This document shows, piece by piece, positions 1 through 12,933 of a DNA stretch of 64,000 nucleotides. The stretch is from Apoderus coryli (Eukaryota > Arthropoda > Insecta > Coleoptera > Attelabidae). The DNA lies in the NCBI GenBank assembly GCA_911728435.2, contig OU452203.1, forward strand, positions 21,950,134-22,014,133, written 5' to 3'. The position numbers were made by a program, and so were the translations under genes. Numbering within the stretch: the stretch's first letter is position 1; each line of letters begins with the position of its first letter. Below the pieces are notes generated by a model, which did no database searches, had not been told where the DNA came from, and saw only the letters and a program-made list of their open reading frames with translations.

Positions 1-1430
1 AAAAACAGTTACTTAAGAGCAGTTCCTTTATTTTTCTTTTAAATGTATTCTGGTTTAAAATTTTGAAGCTAGCAGGAAGCTTGTTGTATAGTTTTATATT
101 TAGCGAGTGATTTTGACTTTTGTTAAGTCTAAAACGTGGCGCAATGGTCAGCCCAACGGAACGAGTATTGTGGTCATGAACCTGTCCGTGCCTAGGGAAC
201 CTATCCTTATGCTCATGAATTTCCATGAGCTGGTGATACACATAAACACAAGGCAAAAGCATTATCCTGTACCCAAGAAAGAATGGACGACAGTGATCAA
301 TAGGCCCCGCACCAGCCAACAGTCTAATAGCTTTCTTCTGTAGCCTAAAAACCTGTAACGCGTTGGGTGAGTTGCCCCAAAGAACAACCCCGTATACAAT
401 ACGCGAATGAAACAAGCCATAATAGACAGACTTAAGAACCTCAAAGGAAAGCGCCGTTCTGAGTTGCCTAATTACAAATAAAATACCAGACAGCTTACTA
501 CTCAGCTGACTCACGTGTTCGGTCCAATTCAAAGGACGTGTCATCAGCAAACAATACACAGCGACATTTGTCGTTCATGTACGAACATATATCGTTTATA
601 TATATTATGAAAAACAGGGGACCCAGTACCGACCCCTGGGGCACACCGTGCTTGACGTCAACCCTGATGGACTCAATATTTCCCACTTTAACACACTGTT
701 GTCTACCAGTGAGGTAGGACTTTATAAGATTCCAATCTCACACCGTAAAAATGCAACTTTTTCAAAAGAATAGTATGCGAGACACAGTCGAACGCCTTGG
801 CAAGGTCACACACCATCAACGATGCGTGCTCCCCCGCTCAAAGGCATCAACTATGCCTGCCACAATCTCCGACACTGCTTTGACCGTGCTCCGTCCGGAT
901 CGAAAACTAAACTGAGCAGAGTCAAACAGGTCATGTTCTTCAAAATATTCTATTAGTCTATTTTTCAGCAGTACCTCAATGACTTTAGAGAAGATTACAG
1001 TAATTGATATTGGTCTGTAGTTACCCAGAACCGAGCAATCGCCCTTCTTGAACACAGGCGTTATTCTACTTAGTTTAAATCTTTCGGGAAAAATACCGGT
1101 AGTAAAATATTCACAGAATTTTTAATCAAAACAGAATTCAAGTCATACACGTCATTTGCAGTTGACGATTTAATACTATTTATAACTGAAAAAACCTCAT
1201 GCTCTGTGACTGGAGTAAGAAAAAAGCTAGCGCTGGGACTTTTCACACCCTTTAAAAAATCGACTGCATCAGAACTGAAGTAGACATTAAAATCATCTGA
1301 AGTCAGGCCAGAACGGGGCAATTGCTTACCTTTAGAGTTTACTAGGTGATTGACTAATTTCCAGCTATCCCTTGCTAGATTCGCAGACTGACTCAAATAC
1401 CCATCAAAAGCCAACCGCTATATATTGTGT
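1..1430 (-). mobile_element. Non-LTR retrotransposon reverse transcriptase relic
   Basis: Read on the minus strand, this stretch carries successive pieces of a Jockey/CR1-like reverse transcriptase in broken frames. From about 1414 down to 1070 there is the linker before the RT. At 1055-816 there is the fingers region, with NYRPISI and a following FRSGRST. At 686-498 there is the palm, with [13 protein letters not shown] and the catalytic FADDTS. Below 480 there is thumb and C-terminal sequence, including YGLFHS and YGVVLWG, ending near position 65. Frame changes between these blocks mean it cannot encode an intact protein. The 3' end lies close to the start of the window. Family assignment rests on the RT motifs only; the clade (Jockey, CR1 or similar) is inferred. 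Confidence 0.85.
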
Positions 1431-1734
1431 ACCGGGTGTACATTTTCTTCTACAGGGTGAAACAACATAATTAAAGGGGGTGTGCGTGTATAAATGATCA
1501 CCCAGTAGAAAGGATACTTTTGCTGCTATCTGAAGTGGACGTTGCATCGATATTTCATAATAACAAAATAAACAAATGTCGCACAATAATTTGCTGACGA
1601 GTTTATACACATAAACTTAGTGAACCTTCGATAAGTAGTATATTATTTATTCCTATACACAAATAAAATTGTTGAATGATTTATTGTGTATTGTGTTATG
1701 TACGTATAAAAAAAAATATTACATTCAGAAATTT
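1431..1734. other. Intergenic, nothing recognised
   Basis: AT-rich spacer between the RT relic and the duplicated repeat. Two short stretches resemble the CAGGGTG ends of local mariner-type elements (near 1430 and 1451). I see no gene or structured repeat. Confidence 0.5.
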
Positions 1735-1736
1735 AT

Positions 1737-2270
1737 ACCGAATTAGGGCTTCTTTAGACTGATAGACGTCCCAAAAAGTGGAACAACATCAAAAATCAAT
1801 CAGCAAATTACAAATGTGTGTGAATTACCTAATATCAATGGCATCCCACTGAGTAGAATATACCGAGTGGCCGATTTAAGTGCCCACCCACCCCTTCAAG
1901 AATTTTAAATGGCAGGGGGGTCCGCAGGGGCGCATTGTTTTAAAGGTAATTCAATTCCCTAAATAACTAATAATTTTACCTACAAAAATCCTGATTTAAT
2001 TATATTATACCGAATTAGGGCTTCTTTAGACTGGTGGACGTCCCAAAAAGTGGAACAACATCAAAACTCAATCAGCAAATTGCAAATGTGTGTGAATTAC
2101 CTAATATCAATGGCATCTCAATGAGTAGAATATACCGAGTGGCCTATTTAAGTCCCCACCCACCCCTTCAAGAATCTTAAATGGCAGGGGGGTCCGCAGG
2201 GGCGCATTGTTTTAAAGGTAATTCAATTCCCTAAATAACTAACAATTTTACCAACAAAAATCCTGATCTA
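1737..2270. repeat. Two-copy direct tandem repeat, 272-bp period
   Basis: The block beginning ACCGAATTAGGGCTTC at 1737 recurs at 2009, and the two copies stay nearly identical for about 260 bp. They share GACGTCCCAAAAAGTGGAAC, a G-rich GGCAGGGGGGTCCGCAGGG and an AT-rich tail. Each copy is partly open on the plus strand (reading VPKSGTTSK), which hints that the unit came from a coding transposon, but I do not recognise the family. A short hairpin with arms around GGTTTTAGGTTTT follows at about 2290-2337. Confidence 0.85.
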
Positions 2271-3466
2271 TCTAGAATATTTTTTCCCCTTTGGGTTTTA
2301 GGTTTTCTTTTTGTTTTCAAAAACCTAAAAACCAAAGAAAAAAATTAAAAAATTAAATGGAAAAATAGTTCAAGAACATAAAAAAAGAAAAAAAAAATAT
2401 CTAGAATCTTACGTAGAACCCAAGAAACTAATAGTATATAAGGCGTTTTATTTAAAAAAAATATTGTATTCAAAGAAAATTTTGTGAACAAAGGCAAAAG
2501 GAACATACCCACTATTTTTATTATTGAATAAAATAATATTAAACTACTAATTTTATACCAGGGACATTTAAAATGTGAACAAATAAATTGAAATAATTTA
2601 AATGTGCCTAGTAATTCTTTTTTTCAAATGTTAAAATTCAATATTACAATTATTATTAATTATTTTCAGTATGTACTTATAATATTAGTAACAAATGAAA
2701 AGAAAAATAACTAAAATGGTATAGGTATATACAAATATCATTAAAACACTACACAAAAACAATAGAAAATGAAGAGCATGTGTAACATAAATCAACTAAA
2801 TCTAAATTAGTCAACAATTATAAGAGGCGTTTCCAAAACTACTACATTTTGAATCACCCACGTATATACGTACTATCTACACAATATATTAGACATATAC
2901 AGGGGAAGTTTAATATTTTAGATTAAATTATTTTTTTCTCTTGGACATACTGTATATGTATATATGCAAATAGAAGCCAAACGAACATAGTATTTTACCT
3001 AGTTTGCTTTAAATACATTTTACACTAATCGGATTTGGTTTAATTATTAGTGAAAACTTACAAAAACTATAAATAAATGTATTCTATCTCCCCTTCTATT
3101 AAGGGTTGATCGTAATTCTATATTTTAGGTAGGTATATACACTTTTAGGATTTCGTTAATAGTCGTTCTACAATCTACACTGTGTCCAAAATAATTAATA
3201 TTACACTATAAGTGAGTAGTACCTATGACACCCATATTCCAAGAAATAGCTAATTAATTGTCAAATATATGTCATTCTAAACCTTTAAGGTCTGATAAAA
3301 AAAATAGTCGCATATTCTAGAATAGGAAATACAGGGTTTCTTTCGATAAGTATGCACCTAATTCCTTTATTAAATTGACTAAAGATCCTAAAGGACAAAG
3401 GGGGCACCGTTTGGAAATGGGCTAACTTTTCCACAAACGAGCTTGTTTTGCATTAATCTCTAAATA
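2271..3466. other. Intergenic AT-rich DNA
   Basis: Strongly AT-rich sequence with homopolymer runs. Apart from the small hairpin near 2290-2337 I see no gene, RNA or transposon end that I can support. Confidence 0.5.
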
Positions 3467-3468
3467 TA

Positions 3469-5271
3469 CAGGGTGTACGGAAAAAGGAGGTCAATCCGTT
3501 AACCACAGATTCCTTATATTGGATTGAAATTTAGTGTGTTGCTTCAGCATCAAGAGCTACTTCTTTCAAAAAAACAATTTCTTAATAGCCAAAATACGGG
3601 ATGTTCAGTACCCATTGACCCCCGCCCCCCCCCAAGTTTTTATTACGTACGCCAATGACTTTTAAACTAAGTTTTTATAGGTTACTATGTATTTTTGATT
3701 ATTTTTTAACTCTTATAAAATTTCGATCAAATCATTTGTTTTTAAGATATTTTTCAAATTTGGTTAAGCGACTAAGGAAGTTTTAGGGAAGACGGTATAG
3801 GGAACTGCGGTCGACCCCGTATAATTCAACCCGAAAAAGAGGAGAGTATTTTAACAAGCATAGAGGAGACACCAAATAAAAACATTAGGAAATCTGAAGT
3901 ACACCAGATTTTAAAAAGACAGCAGCTTTACCCCTACCACATTCAAGAAGTACAATCTCTGCTGCATCAAGACTTTGAGCTGAGATCTAGAGTATGTAGG
4001 TGGATATGCAAAAATGCATGACAGAGATATACACTTCATCAAAAATATTTTGTTTACGGACGAAGCTACCTTTACTAGAAACGGGGTCACAAATATTCAT
4101 AATACACATATCTGGGCAGAAGAAAATCCTCATGCCGTAGTAGAGACACATCATCAAGTATAAACTTTAAAGTCAACGTGTGGATTGGTGTCGTGGATAA
4201 TTTCTTTTTGGGTCCTGTAATTTTACCAGGGAATTTGGTGATTCATTTTTAGCATTTCTTCAAAACATACTGCCCGATTTACTTGACGATTTGCCTCTCT
4301 TAATCAGACAAAACATTTGGTTTCAACTTGATGGTGCACCAGCACATTTTGTTAGGAATGTAAGGAGATACTTACATGGAAACTTTCCCAACGCTGGATT
4401 GGGCGAGGCCAAGATGCTCCTGTTAAATGGCCACCCCAATCCCCAGATCTTACTCCCTTGGACTATTCAGTCTGCTGTTGTATGAAAGATTTTGTTTATA
4501 AGGTTCCGATTTTGAGTTAAAATCATTTAATAGAGAGAATCTTACAAGCTGGGGAAGACTTTAGGTTAAAGCCTCATATTTTTTCAGAGACTAAGATTTT
4601 CTTTACTAAAAAGAGCTCGCATATGCATTGAATAAAATGGGGGTCATATCGAGCAATTTCTTTAGACTGGTAGTTTTTCTAATGTTTATGTAGTTACTTT
4701 TTCAAGTTTTAAAATAATATGTTTAAATAATTTATATTTGACTATGATGCTTCAAATTAAGTTAAAAATAATAAACAATTTCGTGTTCGTAGTGTTAATT
4801 TGAGTTAAATATGCTTGATTTAGTAGAGAAAATACCGTGAGCCGCGTAGACAACAAGGGCCAATACTTTTCAAAATATCTCAAAAACGAATGATTTGATC
4901 GAAATTTTATAAGAGTTAAAAAATAATCAAAAATACATAGTAACCTATAAAAATTTAGTTTAAAAGTCATTGGCGTACGTAATAAAAACTTGGGGGGTCA
5001 ATGGGTACTGAACATCCCCGTATTTTGGCTATTAAGAAATTATTTTTTGTCTTGTTTTTTGGAAAGAAGTAGCTCTTTATGCTGAAGCAACACACTAAAT
5101 TTGAATCCAATATCTCAATAAATACTAGAATTATTTAAAAATGTTGGTTTGAAATTTTCAACTTTGTCGCCCTGTATATCGAACATGGAGGGCTAAAATG
5201 AAAAATGACATCTTAAAACTCATATTATTTTTGCTCAAGGACGGATTGACCTCCTTTTTCCGGACACCCTG
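3469..5271 (+). mobile_element. Tc1/mariner-superfamily element, inactive, long terminal inverted repeats
   Basis: The ends are inverted copies: CAGGGTGTACGGAAAAAGGA at 3469 and its complement ending at 5271. A TA dinucleotide sits outside each end (3467-3468, 5272-5273), the usual target duplication of this superfamily. Homology between the arms continues inward to about 3775 on the left and 4855 on the right; the right arm carries roughly 115 extra bases. Between the arms, the plus strand at about 3790-4600 reads as a decayed DDE transposase. FTDEATF (about 4056) holds the first Asp, WFQLDGAPAH (about 4318) the second, and a frame-shifted PQSPDLTPLD (about 4437) the third. Several stops and frameshifts make it non-functional. 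The superfamily is well supported; the subfamily is not resolved. Confidence 0.9.
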
Positions 5272-5273
5272 TA

Positions 5274-6688
5274 CATGCAGATTGGTTTCACATGGAAAAA
5301 ATCTAAATTAAATTTATAGAAATGCATCTCAAAGAAACCCATGTTTGACTCCCAGTGCCCAAAGAAAATCTTACACGAAAAGACAAAACTAAATGCATAC
5401 TTTCCGATGGACAATATTACGCGCCATTTTTGCTAAAATTGAAATACAACAAAAAACTAGTAATACCTACTGGAATTGAGGTGTCAAAATACCTATTACT
5501 CTAAAAAAAACAATAATCTAATTATTAACAATAAATATTACAAAGTTATTAATAATTTTTATACACTATAGGAGTATACCTAATACTAAACTAAATTTGA
5601 GAAATACACATTATCCCTCACGTGTTTTTTTTTATTTTTCAAGAAAACCAAGTCCTTAAAACTATAAACAAAGACAACTGACCCTGCTTCCTATATTATT
5701 TCATAAAATTCCACTTGAAATAAGACAATGAATGATAAAGTTTGGAGACTTACCCTAAGATCTGTGTCGGCACAAGAAACTCCGGATTAAATACCTTTGT
5801 ATTCTCAAACAACATGTTTAAAAACAAAAATTAAAATCACAAATTACTGTTTATCTCGAACAACACGTTGCAATTCGCTATAGGAAACTTTAGACAACTG
5901 AAGGCATAAGATATTTTATAATAAATACGAAACTAACCACTCTGATGTTAAACTAAAACTACCTAGAGGATCGACGTTAGGTAGTTTCGTAATACAAAAA
6001 AAAAAAAGGTTATATACAGGCTTCCTTTGTCAATTCTTATTTTGCAGCTGGCCCCAAAAAGTATTCAACATCTGCCTGTGTATTTATTTTTAAATAATAT
6101 GGTGTATAGTAGTTGTATAAAGGAATTAGGGTTGCAAAGTGTCTTGGTTTTATAGGATACGTTTACCTAGGTAAGTATACAATAAAGGTATACTTTGGTT
6201 TCTCTGCTTAAACACAGTGGTGGCTCGTGAGATGACTTCAACAGGGATGCAAAATAATAAATCTGTTATAGACCATTTTAGGCCAAATCTTTATCCAATT
6301 ATATACAATTTATTATGTTATTTAAAACAATAATTATGTTTTAAAATGAAGATTCATTCTTCTTTTTTTTTATTGTCTATTTCAACATACATAATAGTTT
6401 TAGCGCGAATTTCTTTGACAAGTCTGTACAGGATTTTGCACACATTGGTCTAATTCAAAAATAACAACAGAAAGCCCATTGGAGATTATCCACTTTAATT
6501 TTAAAAATTGGGTTCGAGCCTTAAATGTCAATGTGGAAACTGTACGTTTTGAATTTAAGTCTAATTATTGCGGATTTTATTTATTATTTCGATACAGGGT
6601 TACCAACTTTATGTAACTTACGACCTCTATGTCATTTTTCATGAAACATGGAGATTGTACACTCTGAAACTATTGGAAACTGTATTAA
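5274..6688. other. Intergenic, possible hAT terminus
   Basis: AT-rich sequence without a gene. CAGTGGTGGCTCGTGAGAT at about 6218 resembles a hAT-type transposon end, and the complementary type of end (complement of CAGTGGCGGCTCGTGGG) is seen far away near 29625. I cannot pair them into one element. Confidence 0.4.
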
Positions 6689-6689
6689 T

Positions 6690-8383
6690 GATGATGAAAG
6701 GCTATTTGCATGCCAAACGACATTCTTCAGAACGGTCATTAAGGATAGTTTCTTAGGTCTTGATTAGGTCCAGTATGGTAGGGTAGCGTCCTATACCAAA
6801 CCAAGGCCCCAAAAAATTGAAATCTGTTTTCCAAATAATGGGGTAGTGAAATTTACGCAGGACAATGATATTATGAAGGGCTGAAGGGCTATTTGCATGC
6901 CAAACGACATTCTTCGGAACGGTCATTAAGGATAGTTTCTTAGGTCTTGATTAGGTCCTGTATGATAGCGTCCTATACCAAACCAAGGCCCTAAAAAAAA
7001 AATCTGTTTTCCTAATAATGGGGTCGTGAAATTTACGCAGGACAATGATATTATGAAGGGCTATTTGCATGCCAAACGACATTCTTCGGAACAGTCATTA
7101 AGCATAGTTTCTTAGGTCTTGTTTAGGTCCTGTATAATAGCGTCCTATACCAAACCAAGGCCCCAAAAAATTGAAATCTGTTTTCCTAATAATGGGGTTG
7201 TGAAATTTACGCAGGACAATGATATTATGAAGGGATATTTGCATGCCAAACGACATGCTGCGGAACGGTCATTAAGGATAATTTCTTAGGCCTTGATTAG
7301 GTCCTGTATGATAGCCTCCTATGCCAAACCAATGCCCCAAAAAATTGAAATCTGTTTTCCTAATAATGGGGTCGTGAAATTCACGCCGGACAATGATATT
7401 ATGAAGGGCTATTTGCATGCCAAACGACATGCTGCGGAACGGTCATTAAGGATAATTTCTTAGGCCTTGATTAGGTCCTGTATGATAGCGTCCTATGCCA
7501 AACCAATGCCCCAAAAAATTGAAATCTGTTTTCCTAATAATGGGGTCGTGAAATTCACGCCGGACAATGATATTATGAAGGGCTATTTGCATGCCAAACG
7601 ACATGCTGCGGAACGGTCATTAAGGATAATTTCTTAGGCCTTGATTAGGTCCTGTATGATAGCCTCCTATGCCAAACCAATGCCCCAAAAAATTGAAATC
7701 TGTTTTCCTAATAATGGGGTCGTGAAATTCACGCCGGACAATGATATTATGAAGGGCTATTTGCATGCCAAACGACATGCTGCGGAACGGTCATTAAGGA
7801 TAATTTCTTAGGCCTTGATTAGGTCCTGTATGATAGCGTCCTATGCCAAACCAATGCCCCAAAAAATTGAAATCTGTTTTCCTAATAATGGGGTCGTGAA
7901 ATTCACGCCGGACAATGATATTATGAAGGGCTATTTGCATGCCAAACGACATGCTGCGGAACGGTCATTAAGGATAATTTCTTAGGCCTTGATTAGGTCC
8001 TGTATGATAGCCTCCTATGCCAAACCAATGCCCCAAAAAATTGAAATCTGTTTTCCTAATAATGGGGTCGTGAAATTCACGCCGGACAATGATATTATGA
8101 AGGGCTATTTGCATGCCAAACGACATGCTGCGGAACGGTCATTAAGGATAATTTCTTAGGCCTTGATTAGGTCCTGTATGATAGCGTCCTATGCCAAACC
8201 AATGCCCCAAAAAATTGAAATCTGTTTTCCTAATAATGGGGTCGTGAAATTCACGCCGGACAATGATATTATGAAGGGCTATTTGCATGCCAAACGACAT
8301 TCTTCGGAACGGTCATTAAGGATAGTTTCTTAGGTCTTGATTAGCTCCTGTATGATAGCGTCCTATACCAAACCAAGGCCCCA
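6690..8383. repeat. Satellite array, 174-bp unit, about 9.7 copies
   Basis: The marker GACAATGATATTATGAAGG begins at 6861, 7041, 7215, 7389, 7563, 7737, 7911, 8085 and 8259. Spacing is exactly 174 bp except for the first interval (180 bp, explained by a small internal duplication GGGCTGAAGGGCT). Outer copies carry CATTCTTCGGAACGG while the inner ones carry CATGCTGCGGAACGG, so the centre has been homogenised. Inner copies alternate between TAGCCTCCTATG and TAGCGTCCTATG, giving a 348-bp two-unit higher-order repeat. The array ends abruptly at CCAAGGCCCC near 8383. No coding potential is conserved. Confidence 0.95.
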
Positions 8384-11300
8384 TTCTACAATTACCGAAG
8401 GTGCATCTAAAATATCAAAACCGCTTTAAAATGGTACGTTAGAAAACTTCTAGCGTTGCCCTAAATTTCATATTATAAAAACGTCTCTAAGTGTAATGAT
8501 AATTTTTAACAGGCAAAAAAAAAAATAAAAAACTCGTTTCTATATGATCATACACCGCAAAAAGACTGTTCGGATGTAGGTATTCCTAGGCAGAAAGAAA
8601 TTATAATAAAAGCCTGGTTTTTAATCAACAATAGAGTACGAGAAACACAGAGGAAAACGCTGGAGAAAAAAAAATGGAGTATCTAGCAAAAATAGATACA
8701 AGGGATGTTTTTTTTGTCTGAAATATAACTAGTTGAACGGTTTCCATTATTTGGTTTCAAAGAAGTCGTATCTTTGACTATTGAAAGACTATTTTCTGTT
8801 TACAGTATAGTACAGTGTGTCCGGAAGTGACAAATTCCTTGGCTGAAAATATGATAATTTAGCTCAAGATCTATAAGCGATAGACAAAAAAACCCATAAC
8901 AAAACTTGTAGGCACTGAACAAATGTACAACCCAAAAATGTTTTCAATTATACAGGGTAGTTCACAAACGCGCAGCAAACCAAACTGTTTTTTTTTAACG
9001 CGACATCCTGTATATTTTAACATAAATAAATTCCGCTCTAAAAGACAAGAAAAATGACATAAGGGTTGATATGCCCAGGTCCAGTAGTTTTTGAAATATT
9101 TGTAAATAAGTGTTAGTTTTGACATAAACTTAAACAGAAACAAAAAACCAACCAATTTTTCGTCTCAGGTCCATTTAAAAAGAAGAAATTAAAAAGTTCT
9201 TTTAATAATTAAGTCTAATACACTATTTTAGCTAATAAATTCTTTTTGACAACTCTCTCTTTGACCCTGACTTCATCATCAATAATAATAACACAATTCA
9301 AAATAAATATAACAATTATTATTAAATATAAATAGGATGTAACACGTAAAGAGAATATCATTTTTTCTTACAAGAAAATGTAAAAATATACGGGGTGCTC
9401 GAAAAAGTTTTTTTCGGAAACGAATTATCTAGAAAAAAAAAAGTTATAAACCGAAAACGAAATCGATCAACGTCCCCTAGCGTCGAAACGGTTTAACCTA
9501 GCCAAAGCCAGCCAGTTTGTGCCACCCTGTACATGAATTGTCTATAGATTTTTGTAGGCCCAGATCAATTGGCAAAACAGAAGTTACCTAACTTTTTCAA
9601 GTAGTTTGTTTTTTTCTTTTTAAATTTGACACTATTTTTAAACGTCTGACATTATGCCCGCGTTGGTTTTTCATCAGTTTTGTAGTTTTTGAAATACAGG
9701 GTGCTCCTTATTTTACCAAACACCGAAAAATGTTAAACGAACTTTCAATAGACAGTGGCGTATTTAGATTTTTTTGGGGACCTTAGTTCAGGATAGTTGT
9801 TTTATCAAAATTTGTCATTGGAACACCTCTATTATGTCTCGTATGATTTAGAAAGATAAGAGCTTTTAATAAAACTGTTTTTTATGGATGAAATATTCAC
9901 AACAATATTTTTCTTCACCAAGCCGGCCTCCGTATAGCATTGAAACCGAAAAGTATCCAACGCTCTAACACAAAATTCCCTTGAGATTCCTTAATATAAC
10001 AATTATTGTAAACAAATTGCTCCAGACGAATATGTAACATTCCCCTATATCTATCTAAGGCGTATTATTCCGTTAAAGAAAATGCCGATAAATCACAAAG
10101 TAATGGTAGATGGCACTTGCTTGTACAGCAGGGTTCTATCTATTTAAACTTTTTTTCATTTCTGCTTTTGGCATCTAAAACTGGTCACGCGATACATTCT
10201 GATATCACGCGACCTGGATTCGCATAAAATTTAGGGATGAAAAACTATTCGAATAAGTATGAAGTATTATACAGCAGGGTTGGACAAAATTTTTATATAA
10301 AAAGCAAAAAATTCATGATTTATTTGATTTTTTTAAATGTGATGCTTTGTTCAAGATAATGATAAAAATAAAAAACCAAAAACTCGGTTATTCGAATTTT
10401 TCAAATAAATTTTGAGGATATGTGAAAAAAGTGTCCAAACAAAAGTTGTAGAACTTTTTATTACCTACAACTTTGCCATATAACTTTTTTTCATAGGACT
10501 TGCAGTTTTACAGGAAATCGAGATTAACCGTTTTTTACCCTTAAAACTCACCCTCTCCCCCTTCCCAACCTCAGATCGCCCGTAATTTATGTTTCCTTTC
10601 ATTTTTGTTATATTCTCTACCTTTTTCAATGGGTATCATCTTACTATAATTCTTTTTGAGATATCTCGTAAGGACAGCCAAAATGGGACACCCTATACAC
10701 ATATTGCACAGAGTATGGGGAGAAAAAAACCAACAACACGGTCCTAAAGTGTATTTTAGCTACCCAGTCTCTCTCTCACACACAGACGCAGGTAGTAATT
10801 TCAAGTTGTTGTCTGTTTCTTGTGTTGTTTTATTATTTTCTCTCGGTATGTTTAAATTTTATTTAAGTTATTTTCTATGGGGTGACCTTCAACTTTTGCC
10901 CAACAAAGAGACTGACTAAACCAGATTCAAGGGTACCTACTGCTACATACACACCATGTTGTGTTGTGTGTGTCCTCCCTTTTTCATTTATTGTCTGGCT
11001 TTGGGTTCTGCTCGGGTAATTTTTTTTATTTCGTATAATATAATTTGCTTAGTATTTATATTATATACCAGGGCAATGCATACAGCATGTCCATAAAGTA
11101 ACCAAACGGACGATTATTTCCAAAATGACATGTGCTGTCATCACTAGTTAAAAGAAGTTGAAAGTTATTTACAATCGAGATAATAGTTCATGCTTAAAAA
11201 GAAATACAGATCGAATGGAATATATCAATACATTTCTTGGCATCTCTAATAATGAAAGAAAAAATATATCGATACATTTCTTGCATCTCTATTACCCAGT

Positions 11301-11528
11301 TCATTGAACTTTTTTTATTATTATTGAAATTGTAGCCCGTCTGCACATATTGTTACTCGAACGGAGTCATTGAAGCTTTTTTATTATTGAAATTGAATTG
11401 AATGAAATAAAAATAATATGGAATTTTTTCAATGACCAAATTATTTTAGCAGAAATAAAATAAACCTGGGGAAATTATTTGTGTGTTTAAATAAGCATCT
11501 GCACGTGTGTCGGGTGTAAATAGATTTC
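8384..11528. other. Intergenic, scattered transposon ends
   Basis: There is no supportable gene. Short pieces ending in CAGGGTG-like or complementary ACCCTGTA sequence occur near 8954, 9012, 9525 and 9696. A CAGTGGCGTATTTAG hAT-type end lies at about 9754. These look like eroded miniature elements. An 87-codon open frame at 10656-10919 has no recognisable similarity and no splice context. Confidence 0.5.
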
Positions 11529-11602
11529 GAATTTAGGCAGGACAATGATATTATGAAGGGCTATCTGCATGCGTCGAGTTCGTCATTAAGAATAGTTTCC
11601 CA
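11529..11602. repeat. Solitary diverged copy of the 174-bp satellite
   Basis: GGCAGGACAATGATATTATG followed by AAGGGCTATCTGCATGC and TCATTAAGAATAGTTTC matches the first part of the satellite unit, with a deletion of the CCAAACGACATTC segment. It lies about 3.1 kb beyond the array in the same orientation. Confidence 0.85.
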
Positions 11603-12933
11603 AAAATCGGTTCCATGACATCTCACTTACTTTTTGACTATAAATAGCCGTTCCATATCAAAAGCACCCAATTTGGAACACACTGTATATTGCAAGAAAG
11701 CTCTCGCCGCGAAATAGCAGCCAAAAACAAGTGAAAATCATCGTCCAGGACGACTAGACGACGACTCCTTGATGCCCGTGTGTATTGATTTTATTACGTA
11801 TAGCCATATACAGGGGCATGTAGAAAAGAAGTAGCAACAAAAACACATTTAGTAGGTAAATGAACGCATCATGTGAAACACACTGTAGAAAATCAATTTT
11901 CAAGGTACTTTTCATTAAACAAGAAAAAATGAGTGAACGATTTTTGTTTTTGTAGTAACAACAAACCAGTTGGCAACAAATATTTGGATAGAGGTACCTA
12001 TTTTATTTAACAATAATAAATTGATTTGGTTATTTTATTATAACATTTTTTAAAGGTCACAATCTCTCACTAAAACAACGTTAAATTGATGTATTCGTAG
12101 GTATATACAGAAATACAGGGTCAGTTCAAAATAATAATTATTCCCTACAATTATTTAAGTACTATACAGGAGCGGGTCTAAAAGTTACGTTGACTAAAAA
12201 TTTCTATATCGCAAAACTTTTTCAAAAACACTAAATGTACACCGAATAGGTTTATAAATAAATGTAAACTAATTTTTGAAAAAATCTTGCGGTTTATTAT
12301 TTTTTAAATTTCCACTTATTTTTCTAACCTAATAAAAAAACAATAAATACGTCAAAAAAATACTAATTATTTTTTTTTTGTACAAATTAATTAAATATCA
12401 ATACAATATACAGTGTACGTTAAAAGTATAGGCACCTAGTATTGTTAATTTAAAATATTTCATTTTAATTACCAAAAAAATAAAACATGCACTAATAGTA
12501 CCTAAAAAAATAAACTTTAAAAACACCCCCGTACTTCAAAAGTGATTAATATTAATTATTATTAATATACCACTAATACTTTGTTAGTATTGCTAAATTA
12601 ATTCCTTACAGGGTAATTCAAAAGTAACGCTATCAAGTGACGATCACTAAATTAACATTCTTCACCTAACAAATAATGCCATTTGATAGCATTATTTTTG
12701 TGCTCACTCTGTATAATTAAATATAGATATAGTGATCGTCAAAAGTACTTACCACTCGAGTTTTATGTTCGGATATACAGTGACCGCCATAGGTATGGTG
12801 TATCAGAATATTGTTAGTAAGCCTTTGTGACGTTATCCACGTTTTTGTCGAATCTGGAAAGATTATAATGTATTATTGTTAGGGCAGTTTTGATGGGGTG
12901 GAAAGGTATTTGAATAATGGTGTTAGTCAAAAC
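11603..12933. other. Intergenic, mariner-type end fragments
   Basis: AT-rich. TACAGGGT-like ends occur near 12113 and 12609, and an inverted ACTCTGTATA near 12705. No pair is convincing enough to delimit an element, and I see no gene. Confidence 0.45.

Noticed and set aside
2289..2337. GGTTTTAGGTTTT hairpin as a telomere-like repeat
   Set aside because: The insect telomere repeat is TTAGG in tandem; this is a single inverted pair, not an array.
6690..8383. Regular repeats considered as a CRISPR array
   Set aside because: Units are contiguous 174-bp repeats without unique spacers, in a eukaryotic genome.
10656..10919. 87-codon open frame on the plus strand
   Set aside because: No motif, no splice context and a low-complexity hydrophobic composition; treated as chance.
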